Of a DNA stretch of 64,000 bases, positions 9,201 through 18,573 are shown piece after piece (position 1 is the stretch's first letter; every line of letters starts with the position of its first letter). Origin of the DNA: Planctomycetota bacterium (GTDB lineage Bacteria > Planctomycetota > B15-G4 > SIAN01); contig SIAN01000015.1 of NCBI GenBank assembly GCA_009691715.1, positions 26,970-90,969 on the forward strand, read 5' to 3'. Position numbers and translations under genes: made by a program. Below the pieces are notes generated by a model, which saw only the letters and a list, made by a program, of their open reading frames with translations, was not told the origin of the DNA and made no database searches.

Positions 9201-11447
9201 ATGGAGTCGCCCGCGATGCCGATCAGCCCGGTGTGGATCGGGTTTCTCTTGCAGGCACCGTCGGCACAGAGCCTGCCTGCTCCGCCGCCGGCGCCAGCGC
9301 CGAGGACGGCCGCCTCTCCCGCCCCACCCGATCGCTCCGACCCCGCCGACGACGACAAGCACCCGATCATCCCCTTCGCCCCGGTCGTCGTGACGCCGAC
9401 GCGCGGCGCCGAATCGTCGCTCGAAGTCCCGGCCAGCGTCACGGTCCTCGACTTCGAGAAAGCCCGTCAATCGCTGCCGATCAGCACGCCGGATGCCCTG
9501 CGCGAGGTCGCCGGCCTCACCCTGCAGAAGAGCAACCAGGGCGCCGGCTCGCCGGTGCTCCGCGGGCGGTCGGGCAAGGACGTGCTGCTGCTGCTCGACG
9601 GCCAGCGTTTCAGCAACACGACCTTCCGCCGAAACCACCAGTACTTGAACTCGATTGACCTGTTCGCGCTCGACGCGATCGAGATCGTGCACGGGCCGGC
9701 GTCGGTGCTCTACGGTTCGGACGCGATGGGCGGCGCGGTGAACCTGCTGGCGCGTCGGCGCAAAATCGAGGGCATCGACGGCTTCAGCGGCCGCGTCGTC
9801 CTGCAGCACGAAACCGCGAACCGGTCGCTGCTCGGTCACGTCGACGCCGATGCCGAGATCGACGGTTGGGGCTTCCTCGCCGGCGTCACTTCGCGCGATC
9901 TGGGCGATCTGTCTGCCGGCCGCATCGGCGGCGATCCGCTGCACGCGCAAGATCAGGGTGGCGAGCAGGTGCCGACCGCCTATCGCGGGCGCGACTTGAA
10001 CCTCAGCGTCTCGCGCCGGCTCGGCGACCACGACACGCTCGATTGGCTGATGCTCTACAGCCGCCAATGGAACGTCCCGGCCAGCGACCGCCTCATCGCC
10101 AACGAGAAGAACCCGACTCCGAGCGACCTCGAACACGACTTCGATCCGCAGCGGCTGCGCTGGCACGCGCTGCGCTGGCGCCACGACGACGACGGCGCGT
10201 TGCTCGAGACGTTCCAGGCACTGGCGAGCTTGAACGCACCGGTCGAGGGCCGGCGCCGCGTGAAGGTGTCGACCCCGACACTGGAGACGGTCGAACGCGA
10301 CGAGTTGTTTGCGCCGGGCCTTTCGCTGCACGCGGGCCTGCGCGTCGATCCGGCCCATCTGCTGACGATCGGCGGCGAGGGTTACTTCGAGCGCCTCGAT
10401 TCTCGCGGCGTGACGATCGACCACACGGCCGGCACGACCACACCGAACGCGAGCGGCCGCTATCCCGACGGCGCGCACTACGACACGCTCGGCGTCTATG
10501 CACAGGACGAGTGGCGCCTTGGGAACGGCTGGGAATGGGTGAACGGCCTGCGCTATTCGCGCATCGCCGTCGACCTCGACTTCGAGGGGATCACGGTCGG
10601 CACCGCCGGTCCGTTCGGCGCCTTCGACGAAACCTACGACGACGTGAGCTTCGCCACCGGTCTCAGCAAGGAGCTCGACGCCGGGCGCGCCGTCTACGCG
10701 TCGCTCTCCCGCGGCTTCCGGGCCCCGAACCTCGACGATCTCGCCGTCGTCGGCGACTTCGCCGCCGGAAGCCGCGTGCCCAACTTCGACATAGAGCCCG
10801 AGAGAGTCCTGAATCTCGAACTCGGCGCCAAGCAAGACGACGCGCGCACTCACGCACAGGCCGCCGTCGCCGTCGCATGGTACGAGGACCTGCTCACCAG
10901 CCAGTTCGCGTTCAATTCCGGCGGCACCGACTTCTACGTGGTCGACAACGCCGACCGCGCCGTCATCTACACCGCCGAGTTCGCGCTCGAGCGTGCCGTG
11001 ATCGAGGCCGACGCGCGCGGCTGGCGCCACAGCGCCCGTTTCCAAGCCGCCGCCAGCATCGGCCGCAACCAATCCGCGAACGAGCCAGTCAGCAAGATCC
11101 CGGCGCCCGAAGGCCTGCTCGGCTGGCGCATCGAAGACGACGGTCGCGCTGGCAACCCACTCACTGATCGCTTGGCCGTCCACCATCCCTGGTGGAGCGA
11201 GATCTTCGCCCGCGGCGCCCTCGCGCAACGCCGCCTCGCGCAAGTCGACCAGAGCGACCCGCGCATCCCCAACTCCGGCACCCCCGCCTGGTGGACGCTG
11301 AACCTCCGCGCCGGCATCGAGGCCACCCGCACGACCACGATCACGCTCGCGCTCGAGAACGTCTTCAACTGGCGCTACCGCATCCATGGATCGGGCATCG
11401 ACGCGCCGGGAAGGACTCTGGTCGCGGCGCTGGAGTGGCGGTTCTGA
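9201..11447 (+). CDS. TonB-dependent outer-membrane receptor
   Basis: Energised outer-membrane importer for a siderophore, vitamin or similar ligand. A Pro/Ala-rich N-terminus after a weak signal-like stretch (ISPVWIGFLLQAP) leads into a TonB-box-like VVVTPTR. The plug domain follows (ASVTVLDFEKA, DALREVAGLTLQKS, GSPVLRGRSGKDVLLLLDGQRF, IEIVHGPASVLYGSDAMGGAVNLLARR). About 550 residues of amphipathic beta-strands make up the barrel, closing with LVAALEWRF and the terminal Phe expected for BAM insertion. ATG 9201 is the first of two close starts; the frame is open upstream to 9135, so the true N-terminus is uncertain. No TonB/ExbBD or regulator gene is nearby, so the ligand is unknown. Confidence 0.92.
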   Translation: MESPAMPISPVWIGFLLQAPSAQSLPAPPPAPAPRTAASPAPPDRSDPADDDKHPIIPFAPVVVTPTRGAESSLEVPASVTVLDFEKARQSLPISTPDALREVAGLTLQKSNQGAGSPVLRGRSGKDVLLLLDGQRFSNTTFRRNHQYLNSIDLFALDAIEIVHGPASVLYGSDAMGGAVNLLARRRKIEGIDGFSGRVVLQHETANRSLLGHVDADAEIDGWGFLAGVTSRDLGDLSAGRIGGDPLHAQDQGGEQVPTAYRGRDLNLSVSRRLGDHDTLDWLMLYSRQWNVPASDRLIANEKNPTPSDLEHDFDPQRLRWHALRWRHDDDGALLETFQALASLNAPVEGRRRVKVSTPTLETVERDELFAPGLSLHAGLRVDPAHLLTIGGEGYFERLDSRGVTIDHTAGTTTPNASGRYPDGAHYDTLGVYAQDEWRLGNGWEWVNGLRYSRIAVDLDFEGITVGTAGPFGAFDETYDDVSFATGLSKELDAGRAVYASLSRGFRAPNLDDLAVVGDFAAGSRVPNFDIEPERVLNLELGAKQDDARTHAQAAVAVAWYEDLLTSQFAFNSGGTDFYVVDNADRAVIYTAEFALERAVIEADARGWRHSARFQAAASIGRNQSANEPVSKIPAPEGLLGWRIEDDGRAGNPLTDRLAVHHPWWSEIFARGALAQRRLAQVDQSDPRIPNSGTPAWWTLNLRAGIEATRTTTITLALENVFNWRYRIHGSGIDAPGRTLVAALEWRF

Positions 11448-11582
11448 GACTCCGCGCAAGCTCGCCCGCTTGCGCCGGCGAAGGCTGCCCGGCCCTGATC
11501 GGCCGCGCGATCCGATGCCCGGTGAACCGCCTGCGGCATGTCCCGTGCGTGCGCATGGCCTCAGTTCTTCGGGGATTGCGTC

Positions 11583-11993
11583 ATGAAGCCTCTCGCGTAG
11601 CTGCTTTCCGCTGCGCTCGGCGTGTCCGCAGTGACGATCGGATCGGTCGGAACCCCGACTCCCCGCTCCGACGACGGACGCGCCGCGTTGATGCAGGAGA
11701 AGCTCGCGCTGGCACAGGCGCTGTTGGCGAAGCTCGCGAAGAACGATTTGGAGGGCGTCGCGGGCGATACCGCCACGCTGTCGGCGCTCACCCGCGACGC
11801 CCGCTGGAGGATCCACGAGACGCCTGAGTACATGTCGCGCAGTGTCGAGTTCGAGCGCGCCGTGAACGCGCTGGCCAGTGCAGCGACAGGAAAGAGCGGC
11901 GACGGCGCTGCACTGGCGTGGGTTCAGGTCAACATGAACTGCCTCGAATGCCATCGCTGGGCACGCGAGGCCGGGCAGGAGAAGAAGCGATGA
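11583..11993 (+). pseudogene. small c-type cytochrome, signal peptide interrupted by TAG
   Basis: Reads MKPLA, then TAG at 11598-11600, then LLSAALGVSAVTIG: a normal signal peptide broken at codon 6. The frame is otherwise open for 137 codons. The mature part is alpha-helical and ends with a single heme motif, NCLECHRWAR, near the C-terminus. That pattern resembles small four-helix cytochromes of the cytochrome c-prime/DUF type. Translation could restart at GTG 11622, but the product would lack most of the signal. The stop overlaps the ATG of the next gene (ATGA). Either a nonsense mutation, a sequence error, or readthrough. Confidence 0.65.
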
Positions 11994-12470
11994 AGGTCGA
12001 GCAGTTGATGAGCCGTCCTGCGATCACGATCGGCGGCTCGCGTGATGTGGGAACGCGATTGTGGTGCGCTGGTGGTCGTCCACGCCAATGGCACGGTCGC
12101 CGGCATGGTGACCGACCGTGACGCGTGCATCGCGGCATGGACGCAGGGACGCGCGCTGCGCGACATCGTGGTCGGTAGCGCGATGGCATTCGATGTCGTG
12201 AAGTGCCGCGCCGACGAGAACGTCGCCACGATCACCCGACGGATGGCCGAGCGGCAAGTGCGCCGCCTCCCGGTGGTCGACGATGACAACCGGCCGATCG
12301 GCGTGGTTTCGCTCTGCGACGTGGCGCGCGAGGCGGCGACGCAGCACGGGTTCGGCGATGGTTCGGCGCGGCGGCTGGCGGAGACGCTCGCGACCGTCAC
12401 GCGACGCCCGATCGCGGCGGCCGCGGCGGAGCCGGTCCAGGAGCACGCGACGGTCGCGGCCTCCCACTGA
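11990..12470 (+). pseudogene. CBS-domain protein with small deletion and frameshift
   Basis: Soluble CBS-pair protein (adenosyl-ligand sensing fold). It begins MKVEQLMSRPAITIGGS, the usual start of the first CBS motif, at the ATG overlapping the previous stop. The continuation MWERDCGALVVVHANGTVAG is in another frame from 12042, and roughly 8-10 residues normally found between (helix one of CBS1) are missing. A short deletion that also shifts the frame therefore lies near 12038-12045. CBS2 is intact (RRMAERQVRRLPVVDDDNRPIGVVSLCDVA). Translation from GTG 12042 would give 142 residues with an incomplete first domain. Confidence 0.7.
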
Positions 12471-12511
12471 TCGCACGACGGATCGCCGTGGCCGAGCGAT
12501 TCGCTCGAGTT

Positions 12512-12548
12512 CGGTGACGGCTGCCCGCGGGTTGGGCAGCCGTCACCG
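12512..12548 (+). terminator. strong hairpin, probable terminator after the CBS gene
   Basis: Perfect 15-bp stem (12512-12526 with 12534-12548) and a 7-nt loop, 42 nt after the CBS stop. It is followed by a short T-rich stretch (GTTTCG), weaker than a classical intrinsic terminator tail. Confidence 0.65.
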
Positions 12549-12651
12549 TTTCGATCGTCCTCGCGACGCAGCCGCCACCCTCCCTGCCCCGTAGCTCACG
12601 CGGTTGGCACCACCGAACCAGCACGGGTCCTGACGTTTGCGATCGCACCTC

Positions 12652-12777
12652 ATGGTCGAGCGTGCCGACCCGATGCGCTTCCAGTGGCTTGCGGCGCGCG
12701 CGCAGCAGGAGACCGATCGGCGGCTCAGGGTCTACGAGCACCTCGCGCAGCTCGAGCTGTCCGCGGCGAAGGAGTGA
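12652..12777 (+). pseudogene. nifJ: C-terminal remnant of pyruvate:ferredoxin (flavodoxin) oxidoreductase
   Basis: A 41-codon open frame that starts ATG 12652 and closes with TGA overlapping the next gene's ATG (TGATG). Its sequence (RFQWLAARAQQETDRRLRVY, then EHLAQL) resembles the extreme C-terminal helix of NifJ-type oxidoreductases, which typically end in a helix such as QxxVDRRWxLYExLA. The next gene is the DHODH-like protein commonly encoded just downstream of nifJ. An in-frame TGA at 12631 and the hairpin at 12512 lie immediately upstream, so the remaining 1100 or more residues are absent. I infer a deletion that removed nifJ and left its tail. A coincidental small ORF is the alternative. 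Confidence 0.45.
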
Positions 12778-13778
12778 TGACGATGGACCTCACGACGCGC
12801 TGGCTCGGGCTCGAACTCGCGCATCCGATCGTGCCGGGCGCCGGACCGCTGTACGACGGCCTCGATGGCGTGCGTCGCCTCGAAGATGCGGGCGCGCCGC
12901 TGATCACGCTGCGCGCGCTGTTCGAGGAGCAGATCGTGGGCGAGCAGTTCGCGCTGGCGCGCGCCATCGACTCGAGCTCCGACGCCTTCGCCGAGGCCAG
13001 TTCGTTCCTGCCCGGCACGCACGAGTTCGTGCTCGGCCCCGACGAGTACCTCGAACATCTCCGGTGCTCGAAGGCGGCCACCCGGCTGCCGATCGTCGCG
13101 TCGCTGAATGGCACGACGCAGGGCGGCTGGCTCGACTACGCAACGCTGCTCGAACAGGCGGGCGCTGACGCGCTCGAACTCAACCTCTACGAACTCGCGA
13201 CCCACCCGGAGCGCACCGCGGCGGCGGTCGAGTCGGCGCTGCTCGATGTCGTTCGCGCCGTGCGTCGACGCATCCGGATCCCGATCGCGGTGAAGCTGTC
13301 GCCGTTCTTCACCTCACTCCCGAACGTCGCGCACGGGCTGGTGAAGGCGGGCGCCGACGGGCTGGTGCTCTTCACCCGCTTCTATCAGCCCGACATCGAC
13401 CCGGGCGCGCAGGAGTACCGCCCGACGTTGCGCCTCTCTACGCCTGACGAACTCAACCTCCGCCTGCGCTGGATCGCGATCCTGCACGGTCGCGTCGGCG
13501 CGCAGCTGGCGCTGACCGGCGGCGTCCACCACGGCAGCGACGTGGTGAAGGCGCTGCAATGCGGCGCGAGCGTCGTGCAGGTGGTCTCGGCTCTGCTCGC
13601 CCAAGGCGTCGACCAGTTGCATGCCCTGGTCGCGCAACTCCGCGTCTGGATGGAGGAGCACGACTGGAACTCGGTCACGTCGCTGGTCGGCTGCATGAGC
13701 CACCAGCACTGCCCCGACCCGCGCCAGCTCGAACGCGCCAACTACGCGAGGCTGCTGCAGAGTTGGGCCCGCGAGTGA
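12777..13778 (+). CDS. dihydroorotate dehydrogenase-like FMN oxidoreductase (nifJ-associated type)
   Basis: TIM-barrel flavoprotein of 333 residues related to class 1 dihydroorotate dehydrogenase but of the subgroup usually linked to pyruvate:ferredoxin oxidoreductase. Visible marks: LTTRWLGLELAHPIVPGAGP at the N-terminus, IVASLNGTT, DALELNLYELA, PIAVKLSPFF, ADGLVLFTRFYQPDID, and the FMN-phosphate region LALTGGVHHGSDVVKALQCGASVVQVVSALL. The catalytic Ser/Cys of true PyrD is not obvious, so pyrimidine synthesis is unlikely. ATG 12777 overlaps the preceding stop. Its physiological substrate is not established for this subgroup. Confidence 0.85.
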   Translation: MTMDLTTRWLGLELAHPIVPGAGPLYDGLDGVRRLEDAGAPLITLRALFEEQIVGEQFALARAIDSSSDAFAEASSFLPGTHEFVLGPDEYLEHLRCSKAATRLPIVASLNGTTQGGWLDYATLLEQAGADALELNLYELATHPERTAAAVESALLDVVRAVRRRIRIPIAVKLSPFFTSLPNVAHGLVKAGADGLVLFTRFYQPDIDPGAQEYRPTLRLSTPDELNLRLRWIAILHGRVGAQLALTGGVHHGSDVVKALQCGASVVQVVSALLAQGVDQLHALVAQLRVWMEEHDWNSVTSLVGCMSHQHCPDPRQLERANYARLLQSWARE

Positions 13779-13884
13779 CCCGAAGAGACCGGCAGAACGC
13801 GCCCGCGACGTCCTGCCGGTGGGGTTCCATCAGTGGGGGCGCGGCGCTCGTATGCGGGGCTCACGTCCCGAGCGAAGCGAGCGA

Positions 13885-15438
13885 ATGATGGAAATCCTGA
13901 CTTCCGGCGCGGCCCTGCGCGCTGCTGCGCTCGCAGTGCTCGGCGCGTTTCCCGACGAACTCGGCATCGATCCGGTCACGTTGCTGCAGTAGCGCGAGGC
14001 GTGCAACCTGGTCGACGCGCATGAGGCGGAGATCTGGCCGGGCTATCGGCTGAGTGAGATCCCGACGCTGCTGATGAATCCGGGCCAGGCGGAGGTGCTG
14101 CTGCGCTTTCCGCAGCCGCCGTCGAGCTACGTGCGCTTCGCTGGCGCGAATCCGCTGACCAACGAACCGCTCTTCGTCCGCCGCGGGACGACGGTGTTCT
14201 CGGTCGTGACCGATACGACCACGCTGATCCACAACGTCCGCACGCTGGTGGTGACCGATCGCGGCGCGCGCGACAGCATCGACGGCATCAACAACGACGC
14301 GTGGAATCTCTGCACGCAGGTGCACGAGGGCTTCCACGCCTTCGCCGATCGCGCGTTGAAGATCCCCGCCTACAGCGAACTCGACATGGCCGACTATCCC
14401 GACCTCGAACCGGAGCGGTCGGCGCGGCTGCAACTGGAAGGCGACGCGCTGATCGCGGCGCTGGCCGCCGAGGCGCCCGATGAACGCGAGGAGCAGGCGC
14501 TGCTCTTCCTCGCTGAACGAGTGCGGCGGCGCGACGGCCTGCCGGCGGCGGTCGTGCGCGCCGAGGACGGAAACGAGATGAACGAGGGTCTCGCCACCTA
14601 CGTCGAGTGGAGAGCGCTCGAGCTCTGGCGCGACCACGGGATCTCGAAGGAGCTGCAGGCGGCGATGCCACAGTTCAAGGCAGCGCAGGAGTTCACGGCC
14701 GAAGTGAAACAGCACACGATCCAACTCCGTCATCTGGCGCGCCACACGCTGGCGGTGAACGGCAGCGAGTTCGGGACCGCGGTCGTGCGTCGGCGCGCCT
14801 ACTTCTTCGGCGGCGCGCTCGGGCGGCTGCTCGATGCGTTGTCGCCGGAATGGAAGCGCTCCGCCGAACAGGGTCGCACATTGACGGAGTCGTTGGTTGA
14901 GGCGCTCGGCGCTCCCAGCGATGAAGAGCTCGCCGAGCGGGCCGCGGCGGCAGAAGACGACGCGGCGTTCGCGGAACTGGTCGCCGCGAAGGCAAAACAG
15001 TCCGCGCGCGCCACGCAGGATCGCGAGCGGACCGTCGCGCGCGTCATCGATGGCGCCGGCACGTTGCTGCGGATCGACGTCTCTTCGGTCGCCGGCCGCG
15101 AGTTCCTGCCGTCGAGCTACACCCCCTTCGGCATCGTCCGCGTCGACGCGAACCGCCGCCTGTTCTGGATGGCGCCGACCAACTTCACGATCGGGGCCGT
15201 CACGGTCCGCACCTTGCGCGGCGACGTCGCGATCATCGCCGACGACGAGCGCCAGAAACTGCTGGTGCGCACGCCGGCCGAGGCCGCCGACGTGATCGCC
15301 GCGCTCACTCGCCCCGCCGCGCCCGACACGCCCGCCTACCGCGACAGCGCGCTCGAGATCGAAGGCGTCGTCGAGGCGGTCACGACCGAAGCCGATGGAT
15401 CGGTGGTCGTCCGGTTGGCGAGCGCGCGCGGCGGCTGA
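13885..15438 (+). pseudogene. HExxH-type putative metallopeptidase with an in-frame TAG
   Basis: The frame from ATG 13885 is interrupted by TAG at 13990-13992 and then runs on for 482 codons. The sequence before (GAFPDELGIDPVTLLQ) and after (REACNLVDAHEAEIWPGYRL) the stop has the same protein-like character. The core holds CTQVHEGFHAFADRAL, an HExxH zinc motif, and about 85 residues later EMNEGLATYVEWRAL, whose Glu could be the third zinc ligand as in gluzincins. The C-terminus is beta-rich. No signal peptide is visible. Translation from ATG 14074 would give 454 residues with both metal motifs, so a functional shortened form is possible. Confidence 0.65.
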
Positions 15439-15546
15439 CGGCGATGTCTCATCGTCCGCCGCGGCGTCACCGTGCGCGGGCGATAACGTCTGCCGCCTTC
15501 GTGGGACGCGCGGCGGAGTCGGGCGCGCGCGCGGCGGGAGGGGACG

Positions 15547-17520
15547 TTGGCACAGCGGGCGACGAATTCGGGAGCAGGCGCGGCGGCAGCGGCCGATGGC
15601 GCGCCGGCACCCGACGCCCCATTCGTCGACGAGCGTGCGGCACGCTCGGCGCTCGATGCGACCGTGCAGCACGTCTGGGGCTACTCCTCGCTGCGGCCGC
15701 TGCAGGCGGAGGCGATGGTCGCGTCGTTGCAGGGGCGCGACGCGCTGGTCGTGCTGGCGACCGGCGGTGGCAAAAGCCTTTGCTACCAGGCGCCGGCATT
15801 GCTGAAGCAGGGCGTGACTGCGGTCATCAGTCCGCTCATTTCGCTGATGAAGGATCAGATCGACGGGCTGCGGGAGAGCGGCGTCGCGGCCGCAATGCTC
15901 ACTTCGGCGCAGTCGCCGGAAGAGCGGCGCGCCGTGCGCCAGCAACTGCGCGCGGGCGAGTTGAAGCTGCTCTACGCGGCGCCGGAACGACTGGTCCTCG
16001 ACGGTTTCATCGACGAACTGCTTGGTGCCGGGCTCGCCGCGCTGGTGGTCGACGAAGCGCACTGCATCAGCCACTGGGGGCACGATTTCAGGCCGGAGTA
16101 CCGCCAGCTCGGCCAGCTGCGCCGCGACCATCCGACCATCCCGATCCAGGCGTTCACCGCGACCGCGACGCCATCGGTGCGCGCCGACATCGTGAAGCAG
16201 CTCGGGCTGCGCGAACCGGCGCTGCTGGTCGGCAGCTGCGATCGACCGAACCTCACCTACCGCTTCCAGCCGCGCGGCGAACTGCTGGCGCAGACGCTGG
16301 CCGCGATCCGCCGCCATCCGCAGCAGGCCGGGATCATCTACGCGATCCGCCGGCGCGATGTGGAACAGCTCGCCGCGGCGCTGCAGCGCGAGGGCGTGAA
16401 GGCGCTCCCCTACCACGCCGGCCTCGAAGCGCAGGAGCGCCACCGGAACCAGGAGCAGTTCCTGAACGAAGAGATCGACGTCGTCGTGGCGACGGTCGCG
16501 TTCGGGATGGGCATCGATCGCGCCGACGTGCGCTTCGTGGTGCATGCGGCCCTGCCGAAGGGGATCGAGCAGTACATGCAGGAGAGCGGGCGCGCCGGTC
16601 GCGACGGGCTGCCGGCCGAGTGCGTGATGCTCTGGTCGGCGGCCGATTGGCATTCGTGGAAGAACCTGCTCGAGCGGAGCGCGCGGGAGACGGAGGGCGA
16701 CGCCGCGGTCGAGGCGCGCGCGGCGGCGCCGACGGACGACGATCTCGCCGAGGCGATCCGGCGGATCGGCGCGATGCTCTCCTTCGCCAGCGGCGCGGTC
16801 TGCCGCCATCGTTATCTGGTCGAGCATTTCGGTGAGACCTGGTCGAACGAGTCGGCGAGTCCGGCGGACGGCGGCTGCGGCGCGTGCGACGTCTGCCTCG
16901 GCGAGCTGGCGGCATTGCCCGATGCCACGGTGGTTGCGCAGAAGATCCTGTCGTGCGTGGTCCGTTGTCAGGAGCGATTCGGCGCGACCCACATCGCCGA
17001 CGTGCTGCGCGGCGCTGACAGCGAGCGGATGCGGCAGTACGGCCACGACGCTCTCACCACGTTCGGCTTGCTGAAAGAGCAGTCGAACCGCGAGATCCGC
17101 CACTGCATCGACCAGCTCGTGGCGCAGCAGTGTCTCGCCGTGGCCGAGGGCGACTATCCAACGCTCGGCGTGACGCCGTTCGGACGCGAGGTGCTGCGCG
17201 GGCAGCGGCCGATCGCGCTGTTCGCGCTGCCGAAGCTGGCCAAGACCGCGAAGGGCCGCAGCTCGCTGGCGCGCCTCGCCGCCGACGACACTGCGCTGCC
17301 CGTGGACGATGCCCTGTTCGAGCAACTGCGCGCGTTGCGCCGCGAGCTCGCCCACACCCGCGGCGTCCCGCCCTACGTGATCTTCAACGACCGCACGCTC
17401 GCCGAACTCGCCTCACGCAAGCCGAAGACCCCCGAGGAGTTCCGCGCCTGCAAAGGCGTCGGCGACAAGAAGGCCGCCGACCTCGGTCCCGCGTTCCTGG
17501 CCGCGATCGCCTCGTCCTGA
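15547..17520 (+). CDS. recQ: ATP-dependent DNA helicase RecQ
   Basis: 3'-5' superfamily 2 helicase acting in recombination and replication repair. From the TTG at 15547 (GGAGGGG upstream) it has 657 residues. Walker A is ATGGGKSLCYQAP (about residue 72); the DEAH box is VVDEAHCISHWGHDFRPEY (about 170); motif III is QAFTATATP; motif VI is QESGRAGRDGLPAE. The RecQ zinc-binding domain shows VCRHRYLVEHFGE and CGACDVCLG. A winged helix follows, and an HRDC domain closes the protein (YVIFNDRTLAELA to KKAADLGPAFLAAI). Length and domain order are those of bacterial RecQ. The gene stands alone. Confidence 0.96.
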   Translation: MAQRATNSGAGAAAAADGAPAPDAPFVDERAARSALDATVQHVWGYSSLRPLQAEAMVASLQGRDALVVLATGGGKSLCYQAPALLKQGVTAVISPLISLMKDQIDGLRESGVAAAMLTSAQSPEERRAVRQQLRAGELKLLYAAPERLVLDGFIDELLGAGLAALVVDEAHCISHWGHDFRPEYRQLGQLRRDHPTIPIQAFTATATPSVRADIVKQLGLREPALLVGSCDRPNLTYRFQPRGELLAQTLAAIRRHPQQAGIIYAIRRRDVEQLAAALQREGVKALPYHAGLEAQERHRNQEQFLNEEIDVVVATVAFGMGIDRADVRFVVHAALPKGIEQYMQESGRAGRDGLPAECVMLWSAADWHSWKNLLERSARETEGDAAVEARAAAPTDDDLAEAIRRIGAMLSFASGAVCRHRYLVEHFGETWSNESASPADGGCGACDVCLGELAALPDATVVAQKILSCVVRCQERFGATHIADVLRGADSERMRQYGHDALTTFGLLKEQSNREIRHCIDQLVAQQCLAVAEGDYPTLGVTPFGREVLRGQRPIALFALPKLAKTAKGRSSLARLAADDTALPVDDALFEQLRALRRELAHTRGVPPYVIFNDRTLAELASRKPKTPEEFRACKGVGDKKAADLGPAFLAAIASS

Positions 17521-17637
17521 TCCGGGTTCGAAACGTCGGTCGGTTCCGCACCATCGCAGGCGCTCCGTTTCGTGGCACCACGATGCCGCGCCATGATCCG
17601 GCCCTTTCCGCTCGCTCGGAACTTCGAGGATTCCTGG

Positions 17638-18573
17638 ATGACTTCCGCTCTTCGGAGCGCGTCCTGCCCGCGCGCTCTCGTCGCTGCTCCGCCGCTGCTG
17701 GTGATCGTCGCTGCCGCCTGCCAATCGAGTTCCGCCGATCGCGGCGCTGCTCCCACTGCTCCGGATGACGCGCGCTCGCTCTGGACCCGTCATTACGACC
17801 TCGACCGCACCGAACCGTCGCTCAAGCTCTCGCCGCATCGCGCGACCTACTTCACCGGCCACTACTCCGACCAGCCGAACCCGGCGTCGAACCCCAGCCC
17901 GCAGTTCGACCTCGAGCACGGTGAGCTCGAATTCCAGTGCAGCATCAAGACGCGCCTCCCGCTCGGGCTCGAGCGCCGCGACGGCGTGCCCGACCTCTGG
18001 TTCGGCTACACACAGGAGGGGCATTGGCAGGTCGGCCAGCCGTCGGGCCCGTTCCGCGAGACGAACTACGAACCGGAGGGCTTCTTCCTCTGGCCGGTGC
18101 GCGAATGGGGCAAGTGGGGGCCGGTCGCGCTCAAGGCGCTCGGCGTCGGCGTGAGCCACCAGTCGAACGGTCGCGGTCGTCCGCAATCGCGCAGCTGGAA
18201 CCGCGTCGTCGGCCAGGTTGCCGTCGAGTTCGGCGATGCCACAACCATGCTGCTGCGGCCTTGGTGGCGCATCCCCGAGAGCGTCGTCAACGACGAAAAC
18301 CCTGACATCGACGAATTCATGGGCGACGGCGACCTCGCGCTCGAGCACTCGTTCCAATGGCTCGGTTTCGATTTGTCGGCGGGCGCGCTGGTGCGGAACA
18401 ACCTCGACTCGCACGCCAACCGCGGTGCCATCGAGGCCTGGTTCGCCGGCCCGTTCTTGCACCCGCGCCTCAACTGGTTCCTGAAGGGATTCAGCGGCTA
18501 CGGCGAGACCCTGATCGACTACGACCACCGCCAGCAGACCATCGCCTTCGGCGTCATCCTGCGCGACTGGTGA
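17638..18573 (+). CDS. pldA: outer-membrane phospholipase A, lipoprotein form
   Basis: Outer-membrane phospholipase A1 of 311 residues, hydrolysing phospholipids that reach the outer leaflet. The catalytic region is GVGVSHQSNGRGRPQSRSWNR: His and Ser of the active site in HQSNGR and the conserved SRSWNR strand. Alternating beta-strands form a 12-strand-size barrel; FAGPFLHPRLNWFLKGFSGYGETLIDYDH matches the family. The ATG at 17638 gives a signal peptide ending in a lipobox (VIVAAAC), so the protein would be lipidated, unlike the E. coli enzyme. An in-frame ATG lies upstream at 17593. Confidence 0.88.
   Translation: MTSALRSASCPRALVAAPPLLVIVAAACQSSSADRGAAPTAPDDARSLWTRHYDLDRTEPSLKLSPHRATYFTGHYSDQPNPASNPSPQFDLEHGELEFQCSIKTRLPLGLERRDGVPDLWFGYTQEGHWQVGQPSGPFRETNYEPEGFFLWPVREWGKWGPVALKALGVGVSHQSNGRGRPQSRSWNRVVGQVAVEFGDATTMLLRPWWRIPESVVNDENPDIDEFMGDGDLALEHSFQWLGFDLSAGALVRNNLDSHANRGAIEAWFAGPFLHPRLNWFLKGFSGYGETLIDYDHRQQTIAFGVILRDW

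Noticed and set aside
9087..11954. 955-codon minus-strand ORF opposite the TonB-dependent receptor.
   Set aside because: Antisense shadow; the plus strand has plug and barrel motifs while this frame has none.
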